64,000 nucleotides of DNA from Siphonodentalium dalli (lineage: Eukaryota > Mollusca > Scaphopoda > Gadilida > Siphonodentaliidae), in contig CP136063.1 in the NCBI GenBank assembly GCA_032622095.1, positions 87,335,980 to 87,399,979 on the forward strand, read 5' to 3'. Of the stretch, positions 22,376 to 35,020 are shown one piece after another. How positions within the stretch are numbered: position 1 is the first letter of the stretch; each line of letters begins with the position of its first letter. The notes under the pieces are model-generated. The model saw only the letters and a list, made by a program, of their open reading frames with translations. It was not told the DNA's origin and searched no databases. The position numbers and the translations under genes were made by a program.

Positions 22376-23317
22376 AACAATGCGCACCTCACTATTAAGT
22401 TCACAAGTGGCATAAGACTTATTGGGACATGGATGTGGAATTCGATTTCAACCTATTAGGTCACTCCAAAACAGATATGTCTTACAGAGTGATAAAGCTA
22501 ATTAAGCTCAGTCCATAGTCAAGACAGAAGCACCCTAACAGTTAAAGATAAAATAGTTACAAAATTTAGTAAAATAATGATAATGATTGGATATAAAATA
22601 TTTTGATGCATAATTATGAGATAACTGCAGGTGAGATATGAGAATGGTCAGATTGAAAATATTGGATAGCATTTGTCGCCTTGACAAATTTGTTCCAGGC
22701 CTCAAATAAGTACATACCTCGAGAAATAACAATTTTCAATAATCGATATCTGATCACTCGGAGCTTTGATGGGTGGGTTCCTCAAATCGAATTAAATATT
22801 TTATGTGCTGGAAATTTTTTTTTCAAGGCGACTGTCTTGGATAAAATTGCAGATGAAGATGAATAACTCTAAAATCAAGTGGTAATACGGCCAAATATTT
22901 GGATAATCAAGTGATAATAAGGCCATATTTCGTTGGAAGAATATGTTGATAAATAGCACGTTTTGGGAAATTTTATACCATAGTTGATGGTGGTTAGCAT
23001 TATTTTGTTGTAATTAATAAATTCTGATAACTAAAGTATCCTTCCATCATAGCTGGTCTCTTAGTATTCATGTGAGTCTCTTTAAAAAGTTGATGTAATC
23101 TTATCAGATAAAAGTAGCGTTCACATGATTATGTTGCGTTGAAATTGAAACTAAATCTGACAATTCACACCTAACTTACAAGGTGGTCTGTTTGTATGGA
23201 GAGACTCAATTTTACTTGTCTTCCATTAAAGACATGGATGTCATTCGTGGTGGGTATTGCTGTTAAATTAGTCACATCTGTTAAAAACTGCCATAAATAG
23301 AAAGAATATTAAAGATG

Positions 23318-23822
23318 TATTATCTCTTCCACAACATGATACATATAGTTTCCTGGGTATGAAATAATAAATAAAATATGAATTTAAGACCCCTGTCTGG
23401 AAACGCGTTTATCAAATAATGTCTATTTTATTTTGAATTTTGTTTTCGTTTAAAATAACTCTGCCATTCAATAATGGTCCCCAATATTCACAGCCGTCTT
23501 TTTATATTTGTTTTCTTAATTATTTTAATTATTGAAAATAAGCAAATGATACCCTCTAGGTTTTGTCTACTTTATATTACAATTGTTACAATCAATTGGA
23601 GACAGTTTGTAGCTTGCATTCGTTCGGAGCACCATGCTGGAGGTCTGAAAGTTCTAAATATAGTAACAGATATATTCCCATAAATTGTTACTGTAATTGT
23701 TACATAATAAAATAACATCGATATTTATTGATAGAATAATTTCCGGACAGGGATTTCCAACTCATACGTATTATTTCATACCCAGGAAACCTATCTAAAA
23801 TTTGTTATATAAAGAGATAATC
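23318..23822. mobile_element. Inverted-repeat element (TTTCCTGGGTATGAAATAATA family)
   Basis: Outer ATTATCTCTT / AAGAGATAAT and inner GTTTCCTGGGTATGAAATAAT / ATTATTTCATACCCAGGAAAC form terminal inverted repeats around a 500-bp segment. A diverged copy with the same arrangement (TCCTGTCTGGAAATGC, ATTGATAGAA) is at 59742-60047. Non-autonomous. Confidence 0.6.
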
Positions 23823-23838
23823 CGTTTTTAAAGCATGT

Positions 23839-24303
23839 AAAGGCCCACTTAATTTTCGATCCCCCAGATCACATATATAAAATATATGCCATATTATATA
23901 CCATTGAAAGAGGAAGCTCCAAAACATTCTGTTATCAACTTATCAGGTGTAATACACTGTGGACATGTTTTTGTTGAGTTGCCAACGCGTTTTGTCATCC
24001 AGATTGCAGTAAAAAGCAGTATTATTTTCAATGCAGGAGGAATAACTCTATATATTAAAGATAGAGTTCTTCCCCTTACATTGAAAAGTTTGAATTCTGT
24101 TGCATTCTGGGTTCCAAAAGGGGGGTATTTGTATGATTATCAGCTGTTTTCTATTTCTCTACGGGCATCTTCTGAGACACAGACTTTTAAAATGGTGATG
24201 AATTATAGTATTTTGATCATATTTGATGGCATATATTGTTATTAAAACCGTATATCAAGGCACTATAAAAATATAATCTGACTCGAAAATTAAGTGGGCC
24301 TTT
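23839..24303 (+). mobile_element. MITE with AAAGGCCCACTTAATTTTCGA termini
   Basis: Begins AAAGGCCCACTTAATTTTCGA and ends TCGAAAATTAAGTGGGCCTTT, an exact inverted repeat, 465 bp in all. A full copy in the opposite direction is at 39676-40179 and a 3' remnant at 35950-36180. A 119-codon frame inside is not conserved in the other copy and is taken as chance. Confidence 0.8.
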
Positions 24304-24544
24304 AAAATAGACATATTTTGTTCTTATACCAGTCATAAATATTGTGTAAATGGTATGTTATTGTCAAGTTCAAACACTGTTATGTAAACAAAACTTAGGT
24401 TATAGTACAGTACGTAAAGAGTATGGGATAAGCAAAACACTTAACACAGGGGAGACCCCATTATATGAACGTTGGTTAAACTGCCACGGAGGGGGGGGGG
24501 GGGTCGTAGCCCCTATGTCTGGGGAAATCATTGACGCCACCCTG

Positions 24545-24796
24545 CCCTTTCTGTAATAAATACTCATTGACGAGTAGTTCCCATAGGAGATGTTCATCTA
24601 ATAAGTTCACTGCGTATAGGTCATTTGTTGAACTTATTATCTGAACATTTCCCCCAATGAATATGAATCATTCTGTTATTGTATTATCTGTTTTGTTTGT
24701 CATCTGCTTTTATTACCTGAATACCCCTCCAAAACAGGTCCAATATATACATGTATTACTGAATGGGAGAATACATTTAGTATAGAAAGAGGTAAA
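24545..24796. mobile_element. PiggyBac-like MITE, diverged copy
   Basis: CCCTTTCTGTAATAAATACTCATTGACGAG... then TTTGTTGAACTTATTATCTGAACATTTCC and AGTATAGAAAGAGG. Closest to the copy at 60181; the TTAA flanks are eroded here. Confidence 0.5.
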
Positions 24797-24916
24797 GACA
24801 TATGCATGTATTTTAATGAATCAACCTATGACACACAGTGAGTCTCTATGCCAACTGGTAGAATCTGGTAATCGGCTAACATTGCCGAAAATTCCAAGCA
24901 TATAATCGTAACATTA

Positions 24917-24985
24917 AAAAACGAGAGGCCAATCACGATCAGCAGATGTTTAACCCATCCATGGCAATAATATATTGCTATGATG
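24917..24985 (+). repeat. Dispersed repeat (GATCGGCAGATGTTTAACCC family)
   Basis: Second copy of the block seen at 22288, reading GATCAGCAGATGTTTAACCC with a diverged continuation. Confidence 0.5.
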
Positions 24986-25189
24986 GAAATCATAATCTAG
25001 AATTTCGCTGTGCAATTCTAGAGTATACTGTTATGTACTAAAGTAGTACACACAAATGTACATAATAGCACAAATTATTTGAATTTATGGGTCAAAACAG
25101 AAGGGTTAATTGGAATTTATGGGTCCGAAGAGAAGGGTTAATATAAGACATAAAGCCTATCGCCACTATCATAGTGTAAGCAGTTTTGT

Positions 25190-25884
25190 TTTTATCCCCC
25201 CGCCAAATTAAAAATTTGCGGGGGATATAGTAATGGGTTCCGTCCGTCCGTCCCGAATTTGTAAGTCATAACTTGAACAAATGTAAACGGATTTCAAAGA
25301 TTTGTGGTATATGAGTTCACCTGACAATTACCTAGAATGAGCTTGCAAGCCAGATATTTTTACCGGAGTTATTGGACTTTGTTTATTATTTTTGTCGAAT
25401 TTACCAAATAGCAAATAGACGACGTCACAGGGCTCATTTCCACAAATCTCAACGGATTTCAAAGATATTTGGTACATGAGTTTACCTGACAATTACCTAG
25501 AATGAGTTCACAAGCCAGGTCTGGCCGGATATTTTGAGCGGAGTTATTGGACTTTGTTTATTTTTGTGTGTGCAAATGGACGACGTCGCAGGGCTCATTT
25601 CCACAAATGTCAACGGATTTCAAAGATTTTTGGTATATGAGTTCACATGACCAGTATCTAGAACGAGTTCGCACACCAGGTCTGGCCGGATATTTTTAGA
25701 GTTATTGGACTTTGTGTATTAGTATATTCATTCCCATGACCAGTACCTAAAATGAGTTCGCAAGCCAGGCTTATTGACAAAATCCCACCTCTTGTTTAGC
25801 ACATACTGAGAACGCAAACATTGAGATGCACTTCCCCAACTGCACAATTCAGTGGGGGATACCGCCGTCTGCGACTGCTTGTTG
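25190..25884 (+). mobile_element. Helentron-like element (TATCCCCCCGCC family)
   Basis: T-run, then a 5' hairpin (TATCCCCCCGCCAAATT against AATTTGCGGGGGATA), a CCGTCCGTCCGTCCC microsatellite, and three units of 160-165 bp starting AACGGATTTCAAAGAT (25286, 25451, 25611). The 3' part has GTGGGGGATACCGCCGTCTG and CGACTGCTTGTT, repeating the 5' GGGGGATA in inverted sense. Same layout as the elements at 7013 and 30039 but unrelated in sequence. No transposase. Confidence 0.7.
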
Positions 25885-26105
25885 TTGCAAATGGCCATGT
25901 GACATATCAAAATAATACAGTTACTTAAATAAGGGAAAAGGTTAAAAGACATGGAATGGGTAAAAGGGGTTAAATCTACTATCTTGACCCTGTTTGAGTC
26001 CAAGCATCCAGAAGGACATATTGGCTACAGTAGAGCTCCATTGTTCAAGTTAAATAATCTCACATGGTTAAGTGGTGGAGGTGTTAACCGAACATCCTCA
26101 GACAA

Positions 26106-26976
26106 ACAATGGAGCTTTCCACAGAGGCCACACCCACAGCGGTAGTCCCGCCCACTGGTAAAAATACTTTATCCACATAAATATAGTGTCTGTTACCCGA
26201 GATCAACTTTTTTTTTAGATTGAACTTTGATCTGCTGTTGAACAAAAACTAAATAATAATTTGTTTTTTAAATTAAAACAAAAAATAAAAAAAATTTAAT
26301 TAATTTTTTTTTTTAGATTTTTCGATTTAATTTTTTTAATTTGTTTAAATTTTAGAATTTAAATTTTTTTTTACTCCATTAAAATTTTTTTTTATTTAAT
26401 TTGAAAATTTACTTTTTAGATTTTTAGATTGAAACTTCTTGCTAAAAAATTCAAAAATTTGAAGAAAAAAATTTATTGTTTAAAAAATTTAATTTAAAAT
26501 ATAAGTTCGTTATAACATCTGCCGTGGTACCCCGAGGCACCACACCAAATTTGGTTAAAATCGATCAAGGCTCTGCAAGACAAATTGCATACAGACCAGA
26601 ACAGACAGACAGATCACTGAACTCTAATATATCTAAACCAGAGAACATACATTCGCTTTGCCATTAAATGTGAAAATTATGACAAGTGTCATGCTAAACA
26701 AAAAACATTGTTATAATCACGGATAAATTTATAACATCATGCCGCAAATATAAATCTCAGTATATTATGATTTGACAACAAAAAAGTTGTTTGAATATAG
26801 CCAATTTAACACTGAATGTATGCATGGATATCAAAATTAGGGTGAAGAAAGATGGCGTCGAAAAATATCTCCGCAGCCAGCGGCCGGCTCGGCATCTGAT
26901 TGGTCGAATATATTCTAATAAATTGCCATTGGGCGGGACTACGCTTTGGGCGTGGCCTCTGTGGAAAGCTCCATTG
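26106..26976. repeat. Inverted pair of 50-60 bp arms, 0.8 kb apart
   Basis: ACAATGGAGCTTTCCACAGA.GCCAC.CCCA.AGCG.TAGTCCCGCCCA at 26106-26155 is repeated inverted at 26926-26976. The left arm is itself near an inverted GAGCTCCATTGTT at 26034. Between the arms lies an extremely A/T-rich tract (26215-26500) and a fragment of another dispersed repeat at 26508. Possibly the termini of one element. Confidence 0.5.
26508..26620. repeat. Dispersed repeat (GGTACCCCGAGGCACCACACC family)
   Basis: GGTACCCCGAGGCACCACAC followed by CAAATTTGGTTAAAATCGATCAAGG recurs inverted at 52236-52330 (CCAAATTTGGTGTGGTGACTCGGGGTACC in the top strand), again beside a long A/T-rich tract. The phrase style is that of Helentron-like unit sequences. 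Confidence 0.5.
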
Positions 26977-27286
26977 TACCCATGCTCTGTGGAACTTTTC
27001 TTTATTCAAATGTCAGATAACATCACATGTGACATAGCATTGTGGGTATTTTTCTCAAAGCAAGAAGGAGATACAGTATAAGCTTCAACCAGGATTTGCA
27101 GTGGGGGTATAAGAAGGGTGGGGATGAGGAGGGGAACAGGGTGTGAAGAATGTGGGACTCCCCCCCCCACTTGGAAAGTGTGACACAAGCTCTGGTCCTT
27201 TTTGACAGGTCGGTCACATTTTAACAATCTGAACATATATCCGAGAACTAGTAGGCCTATATATGCCTTAGCATATATTTAGTAGA

Positions 27287-27380
27287 CATATTTTCACCTC
27301 GGTTCCAATTTGTCCTAGATGTATGTGATTTATTTATGGATATAAGACGCATTGGAACTGAGGTGACGATATGTCTTATC
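27287..27380. repeat. Palindromic hairpin element
   Basis: AGACATATTTTCACCTCGGTTCCAATTTGTC is mirrored by GACGCATTGGAACTGAGGTGACGATATGTCT around a 30-bp loop. A small MITE of unknown superfamily. Confidence 0.65.
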
Positions 27381-29006
27381 ACATACCTCATTATATAAAT
27401 AATAACCTGCCACAAAGACAGAAGAATAATGTGACACGACATCATACAACAATAACCTTAACTAGTGTGTGCCAACCAGAAATAATCATAATAAATCGCG
27501 TAAATACCAAAATATAACGACTGAAAGCAAAATAGTGTCATTTCTACTCAATAATGTAGGGTAATTTGCATACGTGTGTGCTTATATTGAATAATAACGT
27601 TGACATACATTAAAAAATCTATGCATGTACTCCGAATATGGTCGATTTTTGCCGTATTGATCAAGGCGATGTTTGGAGAAGAGAAGTGTAACGTATCAAT
27701 TTAGTATCGGAACATGAGAAAAGTAGCGTGCCTAAAATCTGAAACGTAGCGTATGTGTATTGGTTTCAAATCATTTTTCGCTATATAAACGGGCAATATA
27801 AGTGGAAATTTTATGACATCACAAATGTAGATATGCAGAACAAAATATATCTCGCCTCAAAACGTCCAGCTGTATCTTATTCACAGAAGGGATTGAGTTT
27901 GTTGTGGGATTTTACAAATGAGCACCCAAAAATCGAGCGATAAATGACTATTGTGTTACAATTAAGGAACAGTTCTGTGTTATAGTAAGGTACAAATCAT
28001 TGTTAAAGCAGTCCGATCATATATGTTAAGTGTTTTTTCAGAAATAATTTATGAATACTGAAAAAACTTACCATTTTGGCGAAAATATGCTGATTTCCAC
28101 ACCATTATCGGGTGTGAAGCGTAGCAAATCAGAATGTGCCGCGCAGCGTTTATCGGAGAGAGGCGCGTTTCTCGTGTAACAGATGAACCCTCGTGATGTC
28201 AGATTAATCAGCTTGGTTGTTCCCGAGAAGATGTTTAAATGAGTCTCAGAAATTTCATTGAAGATTTTTGTTTAATTCAAATTTTTTTTTTTTTTTTTTT
28301 AATTTAAAATTTGTTGTTTTTTTTAAATAATTTGTTTTGTTCTTGAGCAAGCAGTTCAATCTTTAAAAAAAATTCTTCCAAAAAGGGCCATAACTCTTTT
28401 AAAATAAATCCGATCAAACCCATATTGAAACTCGATCTGTATTTTTGGCTGATAAACTCACCAAATTTGGTTCCGGTCAGATAACAAAATATTTGTGTCT
28501 ATCTCTTCTCCTGCAATAATTTTGTTTGTGAAGGTCTATTTGAAGATACGCTGACGTTTGTATTATTGCTGAACAAAACATGTAAATCTATGATACTCGT
28601 GCTCTCGATCCTGCTGATAACCCTCCCAGAATGAATTGTAACCCAACAAAAGTCTTAAATGAGTGATGATTTTGTTTCATCCATGTTGCCAATATAATTC
28701 ACTTTCATTATGTAAGAGCAGTAACTGCAACATATGCATAAACGAAACCGTTCCATGTGGGTATCACATGGTGGTTCGTGAACATACCAAAGAACATTTA
28801 AATTTGACCTGTATATATAATTATGATGACTGAAATAGAGAGCTCCATACAGTTATTGTTGCGGACAGGCGGATGATACATTTTCACCCCAAGGAATTAA
28901 GAGCTCCAATCTCGTTGCAAGGACCGGGACGTATTATCCACGTATATTTAGATATATAAGATCGATATGCGGATGGATAGAACCCATAAATTTTCTGTAT
29001 CCCCAG
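27381..29006. other. Intergenic; one Helentron-like fragment
   Basis: AT-rich. At 28378-28500 there is an inverted fragment of the TTTATGTTTACC family unit (GGCCATAACTCTTTTAAAATAAATCCGATCAAACCC...CCAAATTTGGTTCC) preceded by a poly-T/A tract at 28275-28330. The 62-codon frame at 27755-27943 is well mixed but resembles nothing I know. Confidence 0.4.
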
Positions 29007-29531
29007 TAGATCATGCCATGAATCTCTACTATGGCAAACGCCCGTATAGAGATCATATTCCACCAGTCCAAAACCTTGGAACTTTTTGAAGTTTTGACAG
29101 GGAACCTTATAAAGTAGAAAAAATAACACCCGTGGGGAATATATTTCTTAATGATTATCTGTTCCTTAATAGTGTACTTCATTATATGTGAAGGTCCCAA
29201 CTCGAAATTGCATGCTTTTTTGTGACTATTGGGAGCCGATATCGCAATAAACATTCAATTCACTACCCAGGAATAATTCCATAATTGTAAGAAACGCAAA
29301 GAAAAATCGCTCTCAAAGCCACTTAAATCGTGAAATTTCGAGTTGGGGACATTCACCTACAGTGAAGTACAATATTAAGAAACATATAATAACAAAGAAA
29401 TATATTCCCTGTGTTATTTTTTCGGCTGTATAAGGTTCCCTGTCAAAACTTCAAAAAGTTACCAGGTTTTGTTCTGGTGGAATATGATCTCTACGTGCGT
29501 TTGCCGTAGGAGAGATTCATGGCATGATCTA
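29007..29531. mobile_element. Mutator-like MITE with perfect 9-bp duplication
   Basis: Begins TAGATCATGCCATGAATCTC and ends with its complement ..GAGATTCATGGCATGATCTA; the terminal inverted repeats extend well over 100 bp (through TCATATTCCACCAG and CTTTTTGAAGTTTTGACAGG). Flanked by TATCCCCAG on both sides (28998-29006, 29532-29540). Long terminal repeats with a 9-bp duplication are the hallmark of Mutator-like elements. 525 bp, no transposase. Confidence 0.85.
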
Positions 29532-29540
29532 TATCCCCAG

Positions 29541-29588
29541 TTGGGATAAATTATTATCCCAGGTCCGCTTGACCTGGGATAATATAGC
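29541..29588. repeat. Hairpin TTATCCCAGGTC
   Basis: ATTATCCCAGGTC and GACCTGGGATAAT form a perfect 13-bp stem with a 5-base loop (29552-29582); an overlapping weaker stem with TTGGGATAA precedes it. It directly follows the Mutator-like element's duplication. Confidence 0.6.
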
Positions 29589-30038
29589 ACGTACGTGACT
29601 ACCAAATTTTACAATCTGGATGTCTTAATGAAGTTCATGTGTGTTTTATATATATCACGAGACCATTCTCCGAGTCGCGGGTATGTGTCAAGAAGGAAGT
29701 GTGTCCGAGTGTGATGGTCGTGCTCCATATCGACGTTAAGGTGCGTTGGTGTTTTGATAACAGGTGACGAGAACAAAAACAGCTAATTATAAACATAGTC
29801 AGAAAATGATTTAATGACCCATCGATCGATATTTAATATACGTCGATGAATGACCCAATCCACTTGTTCTATAGTACAGAAAACTACAGATGACCATACA
29901 TATTGAATGCACGATTTTTATATTTGAACATTTATCCACGTGAAACTTTGAAACAGAAACATTTGTTTTTCTTTTATTTTTGTGTTTTTTGTTGTTGTTT
30001 TGTTTTAGAAAAACACTAAATATTTGGAGTGTTATCAG

Positions 30039-31446
30039 TTTTTAGCTCCACTTTACTTTGTAAAGGTTGAGCTATTGCCATGGCTTGGTATCCGTCGTCC
30101 GTGTGTGCGTGCGTGTGTGATTCGTCAACAATTTCCTTTAGCACGGGCTACAAGTTGTATCTTTGGTCGGACCATTATTAAATTTGTAATGGCTGTTGAC
30201 ATTGACATGTAGATGGCGGCCATCTTGGATTTCAAAATTCAATCCATTAGCACGGGATACAGGTCGTACTGTTCGTCTGATCATCATGAAATTTGTCAGG
30301 GATGTTAATATTGACATGTAGATGAGAACGAGTAATTTTGGGGTCGTTCTGCCAAAAAACATGGCCACCAGCAGCCATCTTGGATTTTACTCTTTGCATG
30401 ACTAAATCCTGTGTCGCGGGCTGTTATCAATGACATGTAGATGGGAACGAGTCATTTTGGGGTCATTCGGCAAAATAACATGGCCGCCAGCGGCCATTTT
30501 GGATTTCAAACTTCAATCCATTAGCACGGGCTACAGGCCATACTGTTTATCTGATCATCATGAAATTTGTCATGGATGTTAATATTGCCATGTAGATGGG
30601 AACGGATCATTTTGGGGTCATTCGACCAAAAAAACATGGCCGCCAGCAGCCATCTTGAATTTTACTCTTTGCATGACTAAATAATTTGGCATGGGCTACA
30701 GGTCGTACCTTAAGTCGGATCATCATTGAAATTTGTCATGGCTGTTGACATTGAAATGTAGATGGGAACGAGTTATTTTGGGGTCATTCGGCCAAAAAAC
30801 ATGGCTACCAGCAGCCATCTTGGATTTTACTCTTTGCGTGACTAAATCCTTTGGCACAGGCTACAGGTTGTACCTTTGATCGGATCATTATGAAATTTGT
30901 CATGGCTGTTGACATTGGTATGTAGATGGGAACGAATCATTTTAGGGTTATTCGGCAAAAAAACATGGCCACCAGCGGCCATCTTGGATTTCAAAGTTCA
31001 ACCCATTAGCACAGACTACATGCCGGAGTGTTTGTCTGATCATCATGAAATTTGTCGTGGAAGTTAATATTGACATGTAGATGGGAACGAGTAATTTTGG
31101 GGTCATTCGGCCATAAGACATGTCCGCTGGCAGCCATCTTGGATTTTACTCTTTGCATAACTAAATCCTTTGGCACACCCTACAGTCCACTTCCCTCATC
31201 CGATCATCAACAAACTTCATATTAATCTACTAGATGCAAGCTATCAAATGTTTTTGAATTTCATTGGAAAACATATAGCCGTCAGCAACCATCTTGGATT
31301 TTACTTTATATATATATCTTGACATGTTGATAATCTAGTATTAATTAGACCTTTCAACTTTCCGCATTCCTAATCGCTCCATTGACTGTAACATATGAAA
31401 TTATTCCATTTCCAAGTTGAGCTACAGTGTCATTGACACTTTCATT
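30039..31446 (+). mobile_element. Helentron/pearl-like element with ~155-bp tandem core
   Basis: Second copy of the element at 7013: same TTTTTAGCTC(C/A)ACTTTACTTTG hairpin head, CGTCCGTGTGTGCGTG stretch, about eight tandem units, and the same tail (AAGTTGAGCTACAGTGTCATTGACAC then TTTCATT). Several units are internally deleted (for example near 30415). Stop-rich and non-coding. Confidence 0.75.
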
Positions 31447-33019
31447 CCTTTTTTATTAGTTCTAAACACTGACCACTGCCCCACATGTTTTAGCTAACAT
31501 TTGGTGTAAAAATTATTTTGAGTTTCGAAAATAGTTCCTCTAAATTGTCACCTATTGTCAACCCATCCGATTGACCTTAACTGTTCACTGGTCGCATGTT
31601 GACAATCCGACATCCAGGAAATAGGATTAAGGAATGGCATCACACGCAGAAGCTCGTGGCCTTCAGTGTGAAATGCATTCCCTTGTTCCTGTTCGTATCA
31701 ACACAATAATAGCGAGCGTGGGTCAGATTAACTGTTCAACAGGTGGGAAATATTAATTCCATTGTTTCGTGGCATGGATGAAGCACTGGAACAATAATTC
31801 CGCATCGTTATTTCTATGGCACAATTAGGTGGATTAAGACATGTATTGCAGCTTAATATTCATGTACCAAATGCTGGTTCGTGGTGTAAATCATGACGTA
31901 ACTTTTGGTTCATTCTTTGAATGATACATAGCTAATATCAGTCATATATTATATGTCAGATGTCGGAATTGGCAGAAAATGCAGCTGTGTCTGGATAGTA
32001 TACATACTATATATTACTTGGTTAGATTCCTGTGATATAGCGTATACATGCTGGATTTACTATCTTGTATACTATATCATTGACTGCTGAGCGTTGTTGG
32101 AAGTTGTGGGGTGGATCACTTGAAAGGTTTGTAGGTTAGATATGAAACGCCCTTTATCGTGTAATATATGTCTATAATTATGGATCTTAAATCTGAGTCT
32201 TGTTAGACTTATTTATTTCTTATTTAGTTACTTATTTTTTTCCACCAGATATAAATATTACATACAATTTAAAGTGATGTGAAACACTCCGGTATAAGGT
32301 GATCACATACATGTATAGATGGAGAATAATCTTGTTCAAAGTAGTAAGTTTTACAAATAGGATATCCAAAATGACAACACACACCGCCATTATTATATAT
32401 GAATTAAATGCAGTGACTCTCGGTGGCGAAATCGTTTTCGTTAGTTTATCGCCGATATATGCGTTCCGAATCTAGTAGTAAATATTTACAATTGAGCGTA
32501 GTTCTGACGATGTTTTCTATGGAGTGATACGGTAGATTTGCTTCATATTTTCGGCGATGTTAGTAGAATGTTACATTCCTCCAGTTGTCATAGCGCCTAA
32601 ATACTAACTTATCAGTTTCACGCACCCGAACAAGTACATAATATGTCTTTAATTGAACATGAAAATACATAAAGATTTATTATAATGTGCATGATCATAA
32701 TTATATTTCATTATGTACCTGGTATATGAATTGAGGGAGAACGACAGTATAAGATGTACATGGCCTTTTGGCGGTTGGTACCCTTACATGAACTTAAATT
32801 TGGTCACAACAAAAGTTGTTATAACTTGTAGTGTATGCATGGCAATATCCAGTTCTCGGTAAACCCGACACGAATAGCTATATACGCAATCAGTATTTCG
32901 TAGCTATTCGAGCCTGATTTACACAGAACTGCATGCATGGGCAATATCTTATAGCCTATTTTAATATCTGCTTTCAAACAATGGCTCCTATACAATTATA
33001 CTGAAGCCGTTATTTCATG
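31447..33019. other. Intergenic, nothing recognised
   Basis: Unique-looking AT-rich sequence of 1.6 kb with no repeat family member and no convincing frame. Confidence 0.35.
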
Positions 33020-33027
33020 CAGTGTGA

Positions 33028-35020
33028 CAGGGACCAGCCGAGGTGGCGACATAGGCGAAATAGTCGCCCTAGAGCCGCCAATTTCGCCCTACTAAGGCTC
33101 TAGGGCGAAGTTGAAGTCTCCTTGTAAAAAAAATTTAAAAAAAAATTGTTTTTAAATATAATAGTTATAGTATAATATAGGACCATGACATAGGAGTATA
33201 CATTTGGCACTTAGAATGCCATATGATGAATATATTGTCCAACTTGGTTTTGTCTTAACAAGAGATGGACTGTCGTCCGGTGCATACCCCCTCGTGGCAT
33301 ACCGCCTAGTGTGGGCATATCTATAACTTATGATGGCTATACTCAGACATATGGACCCAGAAATCAGCATTTTCATATAAACAAAGATGAATAACTATAG
33401 AACAAAAAACCAAAACAAACATTTGAATGTGCCATTAAATGTCCTCATTGTGGTGAACATCCATACAAAATTTCATTGAGATCCGAGCATTACTGTTCAA
33501 GTTATGAGCTGAACAGACATCGGATGGATCAAACAGCCAACATTTCCAGATAAACAAAGATGAATTACTCTAGAATGGAAAAGCAGAACAGAACAATGGA
33601 ACCCCCTATTGAATGTCCTCATAGCAGTGAACATCTATACCAAATTCCATTGAGATCCCAGCACAACAGTTGAAGTTACGACATGAACAGACACCAGACG
33701 GACCAAAAAGCCAACATTTCCAGATGAACCAAGATAAATAACTCTAGAATGGAAAAGCGGAACAAAACGATGGAACCCTCCTTTTCATGTCATCATAGTT
33801 GTGAACATCCATACCAAATCCCGTTGAGATCCCAGTACAACTGTAGAAGTTACGACATGAACAGACACCAGACGAACCAAAAAGCCAACATTTCCAGATG
33901 AACAAAGATGTATAACTCTAGAATGGAAAATCCGAACAAAACGATGGAACCCTCTATTGAATGCCCTCATAGTAGTGAACATCCATACAAAATTTCATTG
34001 AGATCCGAGCACTACTGTTCAGGTTATGACATGAACAGACACCAGATGGACCAAAAATCCAACATTTCGAGATAAACAAAGATGAATAACTCTAGATTGG
34101 AAAATCCGAACAAAACGATGGAACCCTCTTTTTAATGTCCTCATAGTTGTGAACATCCACACCAAATTTGGTTGAGATCCCAGCACAACTGTTGAAGTTA
34201 CGACATGAACAGACACCAGACGAACCAAAAAGCCACTATTTCCAGATAAACAAAGATGAATAACTCTAGAATGGAAAATCCAAACAAAATGATGGAACCC
34301 TCTATTTAATGTCCTCATAATAGTGAACATCCATACCTAATTTCATTAAGATCCGAGCACTACTGTTCAAGTTATGACACGAACAGACATCGGACGGACG
34401 TACGGACTCACGCACGGACGCACGGACGGACGGACGGACGGACGGACGGACAGGTGCAAAACAGTACACCCCCCTTTTTTTTAAAGGGGGTATAATTAGT
34501 GTATTGACACCTGTTATTCAATCCATTAGTGGCCATAGTGGGGCCCTAGTTATCACACCTGTGTACCATGGACACTCCAAGGTAGATTGTTATGAAATTA
34601 AACACACAAGTCAGTATATGTCACACATACTGAAGCCTGTTGTATTGCTGGTGGATTAAGCTGAGAGTTTGTTTGGTGGTGTAAATGATCATAATATAGG
34701 ATCAATACTTATTTTGCTATAATCAATAATTTTGTGTTTACTATTACAAATTATTTACTAAGTACATTCACATATTAAGAGGATAACTTTTTGATTATCA
34801 ATATATGTTTGTTATTAATAATTATTATTATTCATTCAAATTCATTGACAAAACAGCCTAGTTTTAACCCCCAAAAAAGAAAACAATCTGGTAATATAAT
34901 TGATAATTGAGACTTTGAGTCTCCCCACTTCTCCCTATTTTCCCCTGACTTCTCCCTAAAATCTCCAGAGGGAGAAGTCACTTATAATATCCCTAAAATT
35001 TGACCCCTGGCTGGTCCCTG
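33028..35020. mobile_element. hAT-like element, 2 kb, perfect 8-bp duplication
   Basis: Inverted ends CAGGGACCAGCC / GGCTGGTCCCTG, with CAGTGTGA directly outside both (33020-33027 and 35021-35028). The terminus and duplication length fit hAT transposons. Near the left end is a further hairpin (TCGCCCTAGAGCC / GGCTCTAGGGCGA, 33063-33115). Over half of the interior is a later Helentron-like insertion (about 33350-34500). No transposase frame remains, so it is a non-autonomous or gutted copy. Confidence 0.85.
33350..34500 (-). mobile_element. Helentron-like element with 174-bp tandem core, inverted
   Basis: Six head-to-tail units with an exact 174-bp period (anchor CCAACATTTCCAGAT at 33537, 33711, 33885, 34059, 34233, and a decayed one at 33363). 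On the minus strand the head is at the right: a hairpin of C/T and A/G runs (ACCCCCTTTAAAAAAAAGGGGGGT, top strand 34468-34491), then (GTCC)n, 34391-34452, then the unit array. Same architecture as the elements at 7013, 25190 and 35430. Nested inside the hAT-like element. Confidence 0.75.

Noticed and set aside
23886-24245. 119-codon open frame on the + strand
   Set aside because: It lies wholly inside the AAAGGCCCACTT MITE; the other full copy (39676-40179) has stops and shifts in the corresponding frame, and the peptide resembles no family.
27755-27943. 62-codon frame as a coding exon
   Set aside because: Starts near a chance ATG-like codon, no splice sites of quality around it, and no recognised family; left as noncoding though not excluded.
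33785-34330. Minus-strand frames with repeated 'FHRFVRIFHSRVIHLC' peptides
   Set aside because: 174 bp is a multiple of three, so the satellite unit keeps an open frame by arithmetic alone; some units have stops, and the element is non-coding.
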